Shown here piece by piece: positions 6,696 through 14,921 of a DNA stretch of 64,000 nt. The stretch comes from Streptomyces sp. NBC_01216 (lineage in GTDB: Bacteria; Actinomycetota; Actinomycetes; Streptomycetales; Streptomycetaceae), in the NCBI RefSeq assembly GCF_035994945.1, contig NZ_CP108677.1:1302001-1366000 (forward strand), given 5' to 3'. The notes under the pieces were generated by a model. It saw only the letters and a program-made list of their open reading frames with translations. It did no database searches and was not told where the DNA came from. The first letter of the stretch is position 1; each line of letters starts with the position of its first letter. Position numbers and translations under genes: made by a program.

Positions 6696-7406
6696 GTGGA
6701 GCGCAGCCGTACCGACCTCAGGATCCGTGCCGTACTCGCCGCGATGGGCGTCACCGCCGCGCTGGCGACGGCTCCGTCCGCGCAGGCGGCCCCCACCCCC
6801 GCCCCCGCGGCGAACACGACCCACACCGTGCGGGCCGCGGGTGCGCACGAGCCGTGCACCGGGGAGTTCCGGGGCGACCCGCGCCTCGGACCCAAGCACC
6901 TGCCCGCCAAGTGGCAGCCGCCCGTCGGCCCGCTGGTACGTCGGTACCACCGCACCGGGACGCTCTCCCCGGCCGCCTTCCTGGAGAAGTACTGGGAGGG
7001 CCCGGCCGGCACCGGCGGCTGGAAGTACCCGCCGAACGACGGCTTCGCCGAGGTAAACGGCGTCCCCGACAAGGCACCCGGGCTGCTGGCGGAGGGGGAG
7101 CGGCTGGACCGTTTCGGGTCGGAGTACGGCTCGTACCTCGCGCCGGCCGGGGACCCCTACCCCCGGCGCGCGCTGCCGCCGCAGAACCTGAACACCCGGG
7201 ACGCGGCCTTCCCCTGTGACTACCACCTGTACGAGGTGACCCGGTCGTTCACCGTCTGGGAGGGATCGATCGCCCCCTGGTTCGAACAGCCGGGAGGCGG
7301 CCGTCAGATCAAGCTCGATCCACTGTTCCTCGACCCGGGCGAGGGACAGCGCCTCAACGTGAAGTGGCTGCTGGACCACGGCTATCTGGTGCGCGTCCCC
7401 GCGTGA
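6696..7406 (+). CDS. Secreted TNT-domain NAD+ glycohydrolase (putative toxin)
   Basis: 236 aa from GTG at 6696, chosen over 6675 because AGGGAG stands 8 bases before it. Residues 1-31 form a Sec signal peptide with an AQA-A cleavage site; the protein is therefore exported. Residues about 107-232 match the tuberculosis necrotizing toxin domain: WKYPPNDGF, LDRFGSEYGSYLAPAGDPY, RALPP, YHLYEV and APWFEQPGGGRQ. R139, Y147, H177 and Q198 correspond in order to the NAD-binding and catalytic positions known for TNT. TNT destroys NAD+ in target cells. Unlike CpnT there is no channel domain. A coupled small gene follows and is the likely immunity protein. Confidence 0.85.
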   Translation: MERSRTDLRIRAVLAAMGVTAALATAPSAQAAPTPAPAANTTHTVRAAGAHEPCTGEFRGDPRLGPKHLPAKWQPPVGPLVRRYHRTGTLSPAAFLEKYWEGPAGTGGWKYPPNDGFAEVNGVPDKAPGLLAEGERLDRFGSEYGSYLAPAGDPYPRRALPPQNLNTRDAAFPCDYHLYEVTRSFTVWEGSIAPWFEQPGGGRQIKLDPLFLDPGEGQRLNVKWLLDHGYLVRVPA

Positions 7407-7636
7407 ACCGGCTGACGCTGGCCCGGGTCCTGCGCGAGGCCGGAGTACCCGGCGATCACTACCGGATCGAGGACGCCCACGAGCCGGTGCCGCCGCCGCC
7501 GGACTTCGTCTACCTGCGCAGGGAACCCGGCGGTGCGGGCTGGGAGACGGGCGTGTACGAACGGGGCACGCATCACGCGGTCGCCACGCACGCCACCGAG
7601 GCCGAGGCGTGCGCGCATCTGCGGACCCTGCTCTGA
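7403..7636 (+). CDS. Putative TNT immunity protein
   Basis: 77 aa. The GTG at 7403 overlaps the toxin's stop (GTGA), so the two are translationally coupled. The sequence is short, acidic and has no signal peptide, so it should stay in the cytoplasm. The pattern FVYLRREPGGAGWETGVYERG followed by an acidic helix (ATEAEACAHLRTLL) resembles small proteins found after TNT-domain genes in actinobacteria. Its role as the antidote is inferred from position, size and localisation; no enzymatic motif is visible. Confidence 0.65.
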   Translation: MNRLTLARVLREAGVPGDHYRIEDAHEPVPPPPDFVYLRREPGGAGWETGVYERGTHHAVATHATEAEACAHLRTLL

Positions 7637-7642
7637 CCACCG

Positions 7643-8821
7643 CTACCCGGCGGGCGGGACCGCCGGGTTCGCGAGCCGTACGAGTTCCAGGGCCTGGTCC
7701 GGGAACCACTGCCCGGCCGGGGGGCCGGCGGTTCCGCGCTCCGGGTCCAGCGGCCCGGCCGTCCCGCGCAGGCACGGGCCGTCCGACTCGCCAGGGGCCT
7801 TGATCCAGAGCCGCGCGTCGTGGAGCGGGTGACCGGTCGCCGTCGTGGGCGGGGCGCCGAGACCCCGGCCGGGCGGGTTGCACCAGTCCTGCGGGTCCGG
7901 GTAGCGGCCGGCCGGCGGGGTCCAGGGGCCGCGGCCGTTGCGGCCGGAGTCGGTGACGTAGTGCTTCATGCGGTCCGACGGCGTGCCTGCGTGGGCCGCC
8001 AGCCAGGCGCGGGCCCGTGCGCGGGGCACCGTGCGGTCCGGACAGTCGACGGGGTCGCCGCCGCTCTCGGCGTAGGCGAGGCAGGAGGCGATGAGGTCGC
8101 CGTACCAGCGGGTGTCCTCGTCCGTGCGGTGGTTGGAGACGTTGAGGGCGAAGCCGGTGGCACGCCCGACTCCCGCGCGGAGCAGGCGGGCGACCACCGT
8201 GGGTACGGGGTGCCACGCGGAATGTCCCGCGTCGACGTACACGCGGGTGGCGGGGAGCGGTTCGAGGGTGCCGACGGCTCCGGCGAGGGAGGCGTAGCGC
8301 TCCTCGGTGCGGGAGGCGGCGCCGCCGTCCGGGCCGCAGTCGGAGGGAAGCAGGGCGAGCCCGTCGGGTTCCAGGACGACCAGGGCCCGGCGGGTGCCGA
8401 TACCGCGCGCGACGGCCTCGGTCCACACCGTGTACGCGGTCGTGGTGTCCGTGCCGCCCCGGGAGTACCGGCCGCAGTCCCGGCCGGGAACGTTGTAGAG
8501 GACGAGGACGGGGAGGCTGCCGTCCCGTTCGGCCGCGGAGACGACCCGGCGCACCTCGCGCTCGGTCGCTTCCGGGGCCGCGTCGCCGAACCAGACGGCG
8601 CGCGGCGTGTTCGCCAGGGCGAGCAGTCCGTCCGCGGACGCGTCGCCCCTGGCCGCGAGTTCGTGGTACTGCGCGAGGGCGGCCGGGCCGGGTCCGGGCG
8701 CGTACAGCCGGGGCACGGGGTCGTCGCCCGGGGCTGTCGGCCGCTCCGGCAGGAGGGCGAGCAGTCCGAGGAGTCCGAGGCAAGCGGGCAGGAGGAAGAG
8801 CGGCCTGACGCGTCGGAGCAT
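7643..8821 (-). CDS. Glycoside hydrolase family 6 cellulase
   Basis: 392 aa from ATG at 8821, with GGAAGGACG just upstream. Residues 1-27 are a signal peptide or membrane anchor (RRVRPLFLLPACLGLLGLLALL). The GH6 domain follows with YNVPGRDCGRYSRGG (Asp in the RDC loop at 114-116), the catalytic-acid strand VVLEPDGLALL (EPD at 151-153), YVDAGHSAWHP, ALNVSNHRT, and the C-terminal WIKAPGESDG loop. GH6 enzymes hydrolyse beta-1,4-glucan with inversion. No cellulose-binding module is present. An inverted repeat about 64 bases upstream of the start resembles the cellulose-utilisation CebR box but is one base longer. Confidence 0.9.
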   Translation of the reverse strand: MLRRVRPLFLLPACLGLLGLLALLPERPTAPGDDPVPRLYAPGPGPAALAQYHELAARGDASADGLLALANTPRAVWFGDAAPEATEREVRRVVSAAERDGSLPVLVLYNVPGRDCGRYSRGGTDTTTAYTVWTEAVARGIGTRRALVVLEPDGLALLPSDCGPDGGAASRTEERYASLAGAVGTLEPLPATRVYVDAGHSAWHPVPTVVARLLRAGVGRATGFALNVSNHRTDEDTRWYGDLIASCLAYAESGGDPVDCPDRTVPRARARAWLAAHAGTPSDRMKHYVTDSGRNGRGPWTPPAGRYPDPQDWCNPPGRGLGAPPTTATGHPLHDARLWIKAPGESDGPCLRGTAGPLDPERGTAGPPAGQWFPDQALELVRLANPAVPPAG

Positions 8822-8884
8822 GGGGACCGTCCTTCCCGCACACCACGGTTCCCGGGACCGTGTCAGGGTGCTTCCCGGATCTCC

Positions 8885-8899
8885 GGGGAGCGTCTCCCC
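8885..8899. promoter_or_regulatory. CebR-like inverted repeat upstream of the GH6 gene
   Basis: GGGGAG-cgt-CTCCCC. The known CebR box is TGGGAGCGCTCCCA; this copy has an extra central base and G/C at the ends, so it may be a weak or unrelated site. Confidence 0.3.
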
Positions 8900-9020
8900 G
8901 AGCGTCGCCGCTCCTGTCCGGGAGGGCAACCGCGCGAACGGCCGGCCCGCCGGTGGGATCCCCGTGGCGCGCCCCGCCGGACGCTCCTGCACTCCGCCCG
9001 GCGACCCGTCAGGCGACCCG

Positions 9021-10157
9021 TCAGGCGACGGAGCCTATGCGTCCGTCCGGGGGCCGCGGGCCGTCGTGGTGGATCGGCGTGTGGGCGCCGGTGAGTGAGA
9101 CGCCCGTGCCGCCGCGGCGGTCGGCCACGATCTCGGCGGCGATCGACAGGGCCGTCTCCTCCGGGCTGCGGGCGCCGAGGTCGAGCCCTATCGGGGAGCG
9201 CAGCCGCGCGAGTTCGAGCTCGGTGACGCCGACCCCGCGCAGTCGCTCGTTGCGGTCCTCGTGGGTGCGGCGGGAGCCCATCGCACCGACATAGGCGACC
9301 GGGAGACGCAGAGCGGTCCTCAGCAGCGGCACGTCGAACTTGGCGTCGTGGGTCAGGACGCACAGCACCGTGCGGCCGTCGACCTCGGTGGACTCCAGGT
9401 AGCGGTGGGGCCATTCGACGACGATCCGGTCGGCCTCGGGGAAGCGTGCGGGCGTCGCGAAGACGGGGCGGGCGTCGCACACGGTCACGTGGTAGCCGAG
9501 GAACTTACCCACCCGCACCAGGGCCGAGGCGAAGTCGATGGCGCCGAAGACGATCATGCGCGGCGCGGGGACGGAGGATTCGACCAGGAGGGTGAGCGGA
9601 CGGCCGCAGCGACTGCCGTCCTCGCCGATCTCCACGGTGCCGGTCCGGCCGGCGTCCAGCATCGCGCGGGCCTCGCCCGCCGCGTTGCGGTCCAGCTCGG
9701 GGTGGCCACCGAGCGCGCCCTCGTACGTCCCGTCCGGCCGGATCAGCAGGGCCCGTCCGAGCAGGTCGGCCGGGCCGTCGACGATCCGGGCCAGGGCCGC
9801 CGCCTCGCCCGAGACGGCGGCTTCCAGCGCGGCGGGGTAGAGCCCGCCGGACGCCGGGGTGACGAGGATGTCGATGATGCCGCCGCAGGTCAGACCGACC
9901 GCGAAGGCGTCCTCGTCGCTGTATCCGAAGCGCTCGACGACGGTCGTGCCGTCCTCCAGGGCCTGTCGGCACAGTTCGTAGACCGCGCCCTCCACACAGC
10001 CTCCGGAGACCGAGCCGATCGCCGTGCCGTCACTGTCGACGGCGAGCGCGGCGCCGGGCTGACGGGGCGCGCTCCCGCCGACGGCCACGACGGTGGCGAC
10101 GGCGAACGTGCGTCCCTGCTCGACCCACCGGTGCAGCTCTTCGGCGATGTCCAGCAT
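9021..10157 (-). CDS. xdhC: XdhC-family molybdenum enzyme maturation factor
   Basis: 378 aa. XdhC proteins bind the molybdenum cofactor, assist its sulfuration and load it into xanthine dehydrogenase. The N-terminal XdhC_CoxI part shows VVAVGGSAPRQPGAALAV, GSVSGGCVEGAVYE and LTCGGIIDILV. The C-terminal Rossmann part has MIVFGAIDFASALVRVGKFLG and the conserved DAKFDVPLLRTAL and YVGAMGSRRTHEDR. GAGGAG precedes the ATG. It is the last gene of the leftward run FAD subunit, FeS subunit, Mo subunit, permease, xdhC. The end of the gene is odd: the last codons and stop (GTC GCC TGA CGG) are tandemly repeated just beyond the stop. Confidence 0.92.
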   Translation of the reverse strand: MLDIAEELHRWVEQGRTFAVATVVAVGGSAPRQPGAALAVDSDGTAIGSVSGGCVEGAVYELCRQALEDGTTVVERFGYSDEDAFAVGLTCGGIIDILVTPASGGLYPAALEAAVSGEAAALARIVDGPADLLGRALLIRPDGTYEGALGGHPELDRNAAGEARAMLDAGRTGTVEIGEDGSRCGRPLTLLVESSVPAPRMIVFGAIDFASALVRVGKFLGYHVTVCDARPVFATPARFPEADRIVVEWPHRYLESTEVDGRTVLCVLTHDAKFDVPLLRTALRLPVAYVGAMGSRRTHEDRNERLRGVGVTELELARLRSPIGLDLGARSPEETALSIAAEIVADRRGGTGVSLTGAHTPIHHDGPRPPDGRIGSVA

Positions 10158-10194
10158 CTCGGTCTCCTCAGGAGGTGTGTGGAGGGCGGGGTGC

Positions 10195-10212
10195 GGGCGT
10201 CAGCTGACGCCC
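10195..10212. promoter_or_regulatory. 18-bp perfect palindrome over the permease stop codon
   Basis: GGGCGTCAGCTGACGCCC, without a spacer, includes the stop codon of the permease (10200-10202) and lies 38 bases before xdhC. It could be a processing or pausing hairpin or a protein site; there is no U tract. Confidence 0.35.
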
Positions 10213-11675
10213 AGCCAGCTCTCGAGCGGATGGATCGCGAAGTACACGACGAAGATCGCCGTCAGGCCCCACATGAAGGCGCCCACTTCGCGTGCCTTGC
10301 CTTGCGCCACCTTGATGACGACGTAGGAGATGACACCGGCCGCGACACCCGTGGTGATGGTGTACGTGAACGGCATCAGGACCACGGTGAGGAACACCGG
10401 GATCGCGACGGAGCGGTCGCTCCAGTCGACATGCCTGGCGTTCTGCATCATCATCGCGCCGATGACGACCAGGGCGGCGGAGGCGACCTCGGCCGGCACG
10501 ATCGCGGTGAGCGGGGTGAAGAAGAGGCAGGCCGCGAAGAACGCGCCGGTGACCACGGAGGCCAGACCCGTACGGGCGCCCTCTCCGACGCCGGTCGCCG
10601 ACTCGACGAAGACGGTCTGGCCTGAGCCGCCGACACCGCCGCCGAGGATGCCGCCGGCTCCGTCGATGAACAGCGCCTTCGACAGGCCCGGCATGCGGCC
10701 CTGCTCGTCGGCGAGCTTTGCCTCGGAGCCGACGCCGATGATGGTGGCCATGGCGTCGAAGAAGCCGGCGAGCACCAGGGTGAAGACGATCATGGTGATC
10801 GTGATGTAGCCGACGTCGCCCCAGCCGCTGAAGGACACTTCGCCGATGAGCGAGAAGTCCGGGGCGGAGACGGCGCTGCCGTGGAGCTCCGGCGGACCGG
10901 AGAACCAGGCGCCCGCGCCCTTCTCGGGGATGTCGGCGACCGCGTTGACGACCGTGGCGATGACGGTGCCGGCGACGATGCCGATGAGGATGGCGCCGGG
11001 GATGCCGCGGGACTGGAGCGCGAAGATCAGCAGGAGGGTGACCGCGAAGATCAGGACCGGCCAGCCCGCGAGTTCACCGGCCGGGCCGAGAGTGACGGGG
11101 CCGCCGCCCGGGGCGGGGTTCTCGTGCACGAAGCCGGCCTTGACGAAGCCGATGATCGCGATGAAGAGGCCGATGCCGATGGTGATCGCGTGCTTGATCG
11201 CCAGCGGGATGGCGTTCATGATCATCTCGCGTAGGCCGGTGACCACCAGGAGGCAGATCACCGCACCGTAGGCCACACACATGGCCATCGCCTGGGGCCA
11301 GGTCATCACCGCGATGACCTGCGAGGAGAGCACACCGGAGACACTGAGGCCGGCCGCCAGGGCGAGCGGGACCTTGCCCCAGAAGCCCATCAGCAGGGTG
11401 GTCAGGGCGGCCGCCAGAGCGGTCGCGGTGATGAGCGCGGGCTGGCTGAGGACGTTGCCGTCCACGTCCTTGCCGCCGAGGATCAGAGGGTTGAGCAGGA
11501 GAATGTACGCCATCGCCATGAAGGTGGTGACGCCGCCGCGTATCTCCGTCGCGACGGAGGATCCTCTCTCCGAGATGTGAAAGTACCGGTCGAGCCAAGA
11601 GCGGCCGGCGGGGACGTTCGAGCCGGAGCCCGCGTCCTCCGAGGCGGTCTTGGGCTCCACTGACGACTGGGTCAT
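10200..11675 (-). CDS. AzgA-type purine permease (NCS2/COG2252 family)
   Basis: 491 aa from ATG at 11675; a TTG five codons upstream is in frame. This integral membrane protein has about 12-14 hydrophobic helices. The N-terminal signature RYFHISERGSSVATEIRGG and TTFMAMAYILLLNPLIL is typical of the AzgA branch, which transports adenine, guanine and hypoxanthine by proton symport. FVESATGVGEGARTGLASVV and GGSGQTVFVESATG mark the conserved substrate-site loop. It sits inside the xanthine dehydrogenase cluster, so it probably imports the purines that the oxidase uses. Exact substrate (hypoxanthine, xanthine or uric acid) is not proven by sequence. Confidence 0.88.
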   Translation of the reverse strand: MTQSSVEPKTASEDAGSGSNVPAGRSWLDRYFHISERGSSVATEIRGGVTTFMAMAYILLLNPLILGGKDVDGNVLSQPALITATALAAALTTLLMGFWGKVPLALAAGLSVSGVLSSQVIAVMTWPQAMAMCVAYGAVICLLVVTGLREMIMNAIPLAIKHAITIGIGLFIAIIGFVKAGFVHENPAPGGGPVTLGPAGELAGWPVLIFAVTLLLIFALQSRGIPGAILIGIVAGTVIATVVNAVADIPEKGAGAWFSGPPELHGSAVSAPDFSLIGEVSFSGWGDVGYITITMIVFTLVLAGFFDAMATIIGVGSEAKLADEQGRMPGLSKALFIDGAGGILGGGVGGSGQTVFVESATGVGEGARTGLASVVTGAFFAACLFFTPLTAIVPAEVASAALVVIGAMMMQNARHVDWSDRSVAIPVFLTVVLMPFTYTITTGVAAGVISYVVIKVAQGKAREVGAFMWGLTAIFVVYFAIHPLESWLGVS

Positions 11676-11908
11676 GGGGCCTACTCCCAAGGTTCAAAGG
11701 GGCACCCGCATCGGCCGGGGAAGGTCCGAGGAACTACGGGATTTGGGATGGTGCGTTGGCTGCACGACCCGGGGGACGGCCCGAGACGAATCAGGATGAA
11801 ACGGTCGAACTGATGGTGCGCGGTACTGCGGGTGGTGCTGGGGGGTACTCCGGGCGGTGGGGGCGGGGAAGTGTGACGTTCCCGGGGGCACGCACCGCCC
11901 GGAGAGTC

Positions 11909-14311
11909 CTACAGGGTGCCGGTGAGCGCCTCGGGGCGGACCGGCGTCTTGTTGAGTTCCAGACCCGTCGCCTGCCGGATCGCCGCGAGGACGGCCGGCG
12001 TGGACGAGAGGGTCGGGGCCTCGCCGAGTCCCCGCAGGCCGTACGGCGCGTTGGGGTCGGCGAGCTCGAGTACGTCGACCGGGATGGTCGGCGTGTCGAG
12101 GATCGTCGGGATCAGGTAGTCCGTGAAGGATGGATTGCGCACCTTCGCGGTCTTCGGGTCCACGATGATCTCTTCCATCACCGCGACGCCCAGGCCCTGG
12201 GTGGTACCACCCTGGATCTGGCCGACGACGGAGAGCATGTTGAGCGCCTTGCCCACGTCCTGGGCGGTGGCGAGCTCGATGACCTTCACCAGGCCGAGCT
12301 CGGTGTCCACCTCCACCACCGCGCGGTGCGCGGCGAAGGTGTACTGGACATGGCCGTCGCCCTGACCGGTGACCAGGTCGAACGCCTGGGTCGGGCGGTG
12401 GCGGAACTCGAGCTCGATGTCGATGCTCTCGTTCTCCAGGACGTCCGCCAGGTCGGCGAGGACCTCGCCGCCGTCGGTGACGACCTTGCCGTTCTCCAGG
12501 AGCAGCTCGGCGGTGGCCCAGGCGGGGTGGTACGAGCCGAACCTCGCCCGGCCCATCTCCAGCACCCGCTCGCGGACGGCCTCGCAGGTGTTCTTGACCG
12601 CGCCTCCGGTCATGTACGTCTGCCGGGAGGCGGACGTCGAACCGGCGGAGCCGACCTGGGTGTCGGCCGGGTGGATGGTGACCTGCGTGACACCGAGCTC
12701 CGTGCGGGCGATCTGCGCGTGGACGGTGACACCGCCCTGGCCGACCTCGGCCATGGCCGTGTGGACCATCGCCACCGGCTCGCCGTTGATGACCTCCAGC
12801 GTCACCCGCGCGGTCGAGTAGTCGTCGAAGCCCTCGGAGAAGCCGACGTTCTTGATGCCGACGGCGTAGCCGACCCCTCGGACGACGCCCTCGCCGTGCG
12901 TGGTGTTGGACAGGCCACCGGGCAGCGCGCGGACGTCCGCGCCCTCGCCGGCGGTCTCCCACTGACGCTCCGGCGGCATCGGACGGGCCTTGACCCGGCG
13001 CAGCAGCTCGGCTACCGGGGCGGGCGAGTCCACGACCTGGCCGGTCGGCATGATCGTGCCCTGCTCCATGGCGTTGAGCCGGCGGAACTCGACCGGGTCC
13101 ATGCCCAGCTTCGCCGCGAGTTTGTCCATCTGCGCCTCGTAGGCGAAGCATGCCTGCACGGCGCCGAAGCCGCGCATGGCTCCGCAGGGCGGGTTGTTGG
13201 TGTAGAGCGCGACGGCCTCGATGTCGACGTCGTCGACGACGTACGGGCCGACGGACAGCGAGGAGGCGTTGCCGACGACGGCCGGGGAGGCCGAGGCGTA
13301 GGCGCCGCCGTCCAGCACGATCCGGCACCTCATGTGCGTGATCTTGCCGTCCTTGGTGGCGCCGTGTTCGTACCAGAGCTTCGCCGGGTGCCGGTGAACG
13401 TGTCCGAAGAAGGACTCGAACCGGTTGTAGACGATCTTGACGGGCTTGCCGGTACGGAGGGCCAGGAGGCAGGCGTGGATCTGCATCGACAGGTCCTCGC
13501 GGCCGCCGAAGGCTCCGCCGACGCCGGAGAGCGTCATCCGGACCTTCTCCTCGGGCAGGCCGAGGACGGGAGCGATCTGGCGCAGGTCGGAGTGCAGCCA
13601 CTGGGTGGCGACGTAGAGGTCGACGCCGCCGTCCTCCGACGGCACGGCGAGGCCGGACTCCGGGCCGAGGAACGCCTGGTCCTGCATGCCGAAGACGTAC
13701 TCGCCGGAGACGATCACGTCGGCGCGCGCGGCGGCCGCGTCCGCGTCGCCGCGGATGATCGGCTGGCGGTGCACGATGTTCGGGTGCGGGACGTGCCCGG
13801 CGTGGTGGTCGTCGCGGCCGGGGTGGAGCAGCGGCGCGTCGGCGGCGAGGGCTGATGCCTCGTCGGTGACGAGCGGCAGTTCCCGGTAGTCGATCCTGAT
13901 CTTGGCCGCCGCGCGACGGGCGGTCTCCGGGTGGTCGGCGGCGATCAGGGCGACCGGCTCGCCGTGGTGGCGTACCCGTCCGTTGGCGAGGACGGGGGTG
14001 TCCTGGATCTCCAGGCCGTAGTTCTTCATCGCGGCGGGCAGGTCGTCGTACGTCAGCACGGCGTGGACACCGCCCATCGCGAGGGCCTCGGAGATGTCGA
14101 TGGAGGCGATCTCGGCGTGCGCGACGGTGGAGCGGAGCGTGTGGCCCCACAGCATGTCCTCGTGCCACATGTCCGAGGAGTACGCGAACTCGCCGGTGAC
14201 CTTGAGGGTGCCGTCCGGGCGGAGCGTGGACTCGCCGATGCCGCCCTCGTTGTGGTTCTGGGTGACGTTCGTCGGCGTTCCCGCCGGAACGCCGCGCGTG
14301 TTCTGCGCCAT
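11909..14311 (-). CDS. Xanthine dehydrogenase molybdopterin-binding subunit
   Basis: 800 aa from ATG at 14311. This large subunit carries the molybdenum cofactor and hydroxylates hypoxanthine to xanthine and uric acid. The a/b hammerhead domain is at the N terminus (GTLKVTGEFAYSSDM through ALIAADHPETAR), and the Mo-binding part follows with GGAFGGREDLSMQ, AMRGFGAVQACFAYE, AEVGQGGVTVHAQIA and TSASRQTYMTGGA. Near the C terminus PYGLRGLGEAPTLSSTPAV holds the glycine-glutamate motif next to the active site. The preceding 2Fe-2S gene stops two bases upstream. It is the third gene of the leftward operon. Confidence 0.93.
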   Translation of the reverse strand: MAQNTRGVPAGTPTNVTQNHNEGGIGESTLRPDGTLKVTGEFAYSSDMWHEDMLWGHTLRSTVAHAEIASIDISEALAMGGVHAVLTYDDLPAAMKNYGLEIQDTPVLANGRVRHHGEPVALIAADHPETARRAAAKIRIDYRELPLVTDEASALAADAPLLHPGRDDHHAGHVPHPNIVHRQPIIRGDADAAAARADVIVSGEYVFGMQDQAFLGPESGLAVPSEDGGVDLYVATQWLHSDLRQIAPVLGLPEEKVRMTLSGVGGAFGGREDLSMQIHACLLALRTGKPVKIVYNRFESFFGHVHRHPAKLWYEHGATKDGKITHMRCRIVLDGGAYASASPAVVGNASSLSVGPYVVDDVDIEAVALYTNNPPCGAMRGFGAVQACFAYEAQMDKLAAKLGMDPVEFRRLNAMEQGTIMPTGQVVDSPAPVAELLRRVKARPMPPERQWETAGEGADVRALPGGLSNTTHGEGVVRGVGYAVGIKNVGFSEGFDDYSTARVTLEVINGEPVAMVHTAMAEVGQGGVTVHAQIARTELGVTQVTIHPADTQVGSAGSTSASRQTYMTGGAVKNTCEAVRERVLEMGRARFGSYHPAWATAELLLENGKVVTDGGEVLADLADVLENESIDIELEFRHRPTQAFDLVTGQGDGHVQYTFAAHRAVVEVDTELGLVKVIELATAQDVGKALNMLSVVGQIQGGTTQGLGVAVMEEIIVDPKTAKVRNPSFTDYLIPTILDTPTIPVDVLELADPNAPYGLRGLGEAPTLSSTPAVLAAIRQATGLELNKTPVRPEALTGTL

Positions 14312-14313
14312 GG

Positions 14314-14919
14314 TCAGACCGCCTCTCCCTGACGGGCGGCCGCCAGGCGGACCGCGTCGAGGATCTTCTCGTAGCCCGTGCAGCGGCAGAGATTGCCGGA
14401 GAGGGCCTCCCGGATGTCCTGGTCGGACGGGTCGCTCTGGCGCTCCAGGAGCTCGTCGGCGGCGATCAGCAGTCCCGGGGTGCAGAAGCCGCACTGGACC
14501 GCGCCGGCGTCGATGAACGCCTGCTGGACCGGGGAGAGGGCCAGCGGGTCGCTGCCGGCCTCACCGGTCCGCGAGTCCTGGCCGGGCTTCGCCTCCCACT
14601 TCTTGGCGGCGTCGAGGGACGTGCCGCAGGCACCGGTGGCGCAGCCGTGTCCGGCGTGGTCCTCGCGCTGCCTGGCGAAGTCGGCGAGGCCCTCGACGGT
14701 GACGACCTCGCGGCCCTCGACCTGACCGGCGGCGACCAGACAGGAACAGACCGGCACGCCGTCCAGGCGGACCGTGCAGGAGCCGCACTCCCCCTGCTCG
14801 CAGGCGTTCTTGGAGCCGGGCAGGCCCATCCGCTCACGCAGCACGTAGAGCAGGGACTCGCCCTCCCAGACGTCGTCGGCTTCCTGCGGACGACCGTTGA
14901 CCGTGAAATTGACGCGCAT
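14314..14919 (-). CDS. Xanthine dehydrogenase 2Fe-2S subunit
   Basis: 201 aa. The plant-ferredoxin-like cluster is bound by C40, C45, C48 and C60 (CEQGECGSC), and the second cluster by C143, C146, C178 and C180 (CGFC and CRC). It passes electrons from the molybdenum centre to the FAD subunit. Family members are usually 155-175 aa. Here the linker between the domains, about residues 82-127, is some 40 residues longer and contains HAGHGCATGACG with two additional cysteines (C93, C98). The gene lies between the FAD and Mo subunit genes with 2-base gaps on both sides. Confidence 0.93.
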   Translation of the reverse strand: MRVNFTVNGRPQEADDVWEGESLLYVLRERMGLPGSKNACEQGECGSCTVRLDGVPVCSCLVAAGQVEGREVVTVEGLADFARQREDHAGHGCATGACGTSLDAAKKWEAKPGQDSRTGEAGSDPLALSPVQQAFIDAGAVQCGFCTPGLLIAADELLERQSDPSDQDIREALSGNLCRCTGYEKILDAVRLAAARQGEAV

Positions 14920-14921
14920 GG

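Noticed and set aside
11756..13855. 699-codon plus-strand frame antisense to the xanthine dehydrogenase large subunit
   Set aside because: Shadow frame: the minus strand carries all the conserved XDH motifs; this one has none and a repetitive V/D/G composition.
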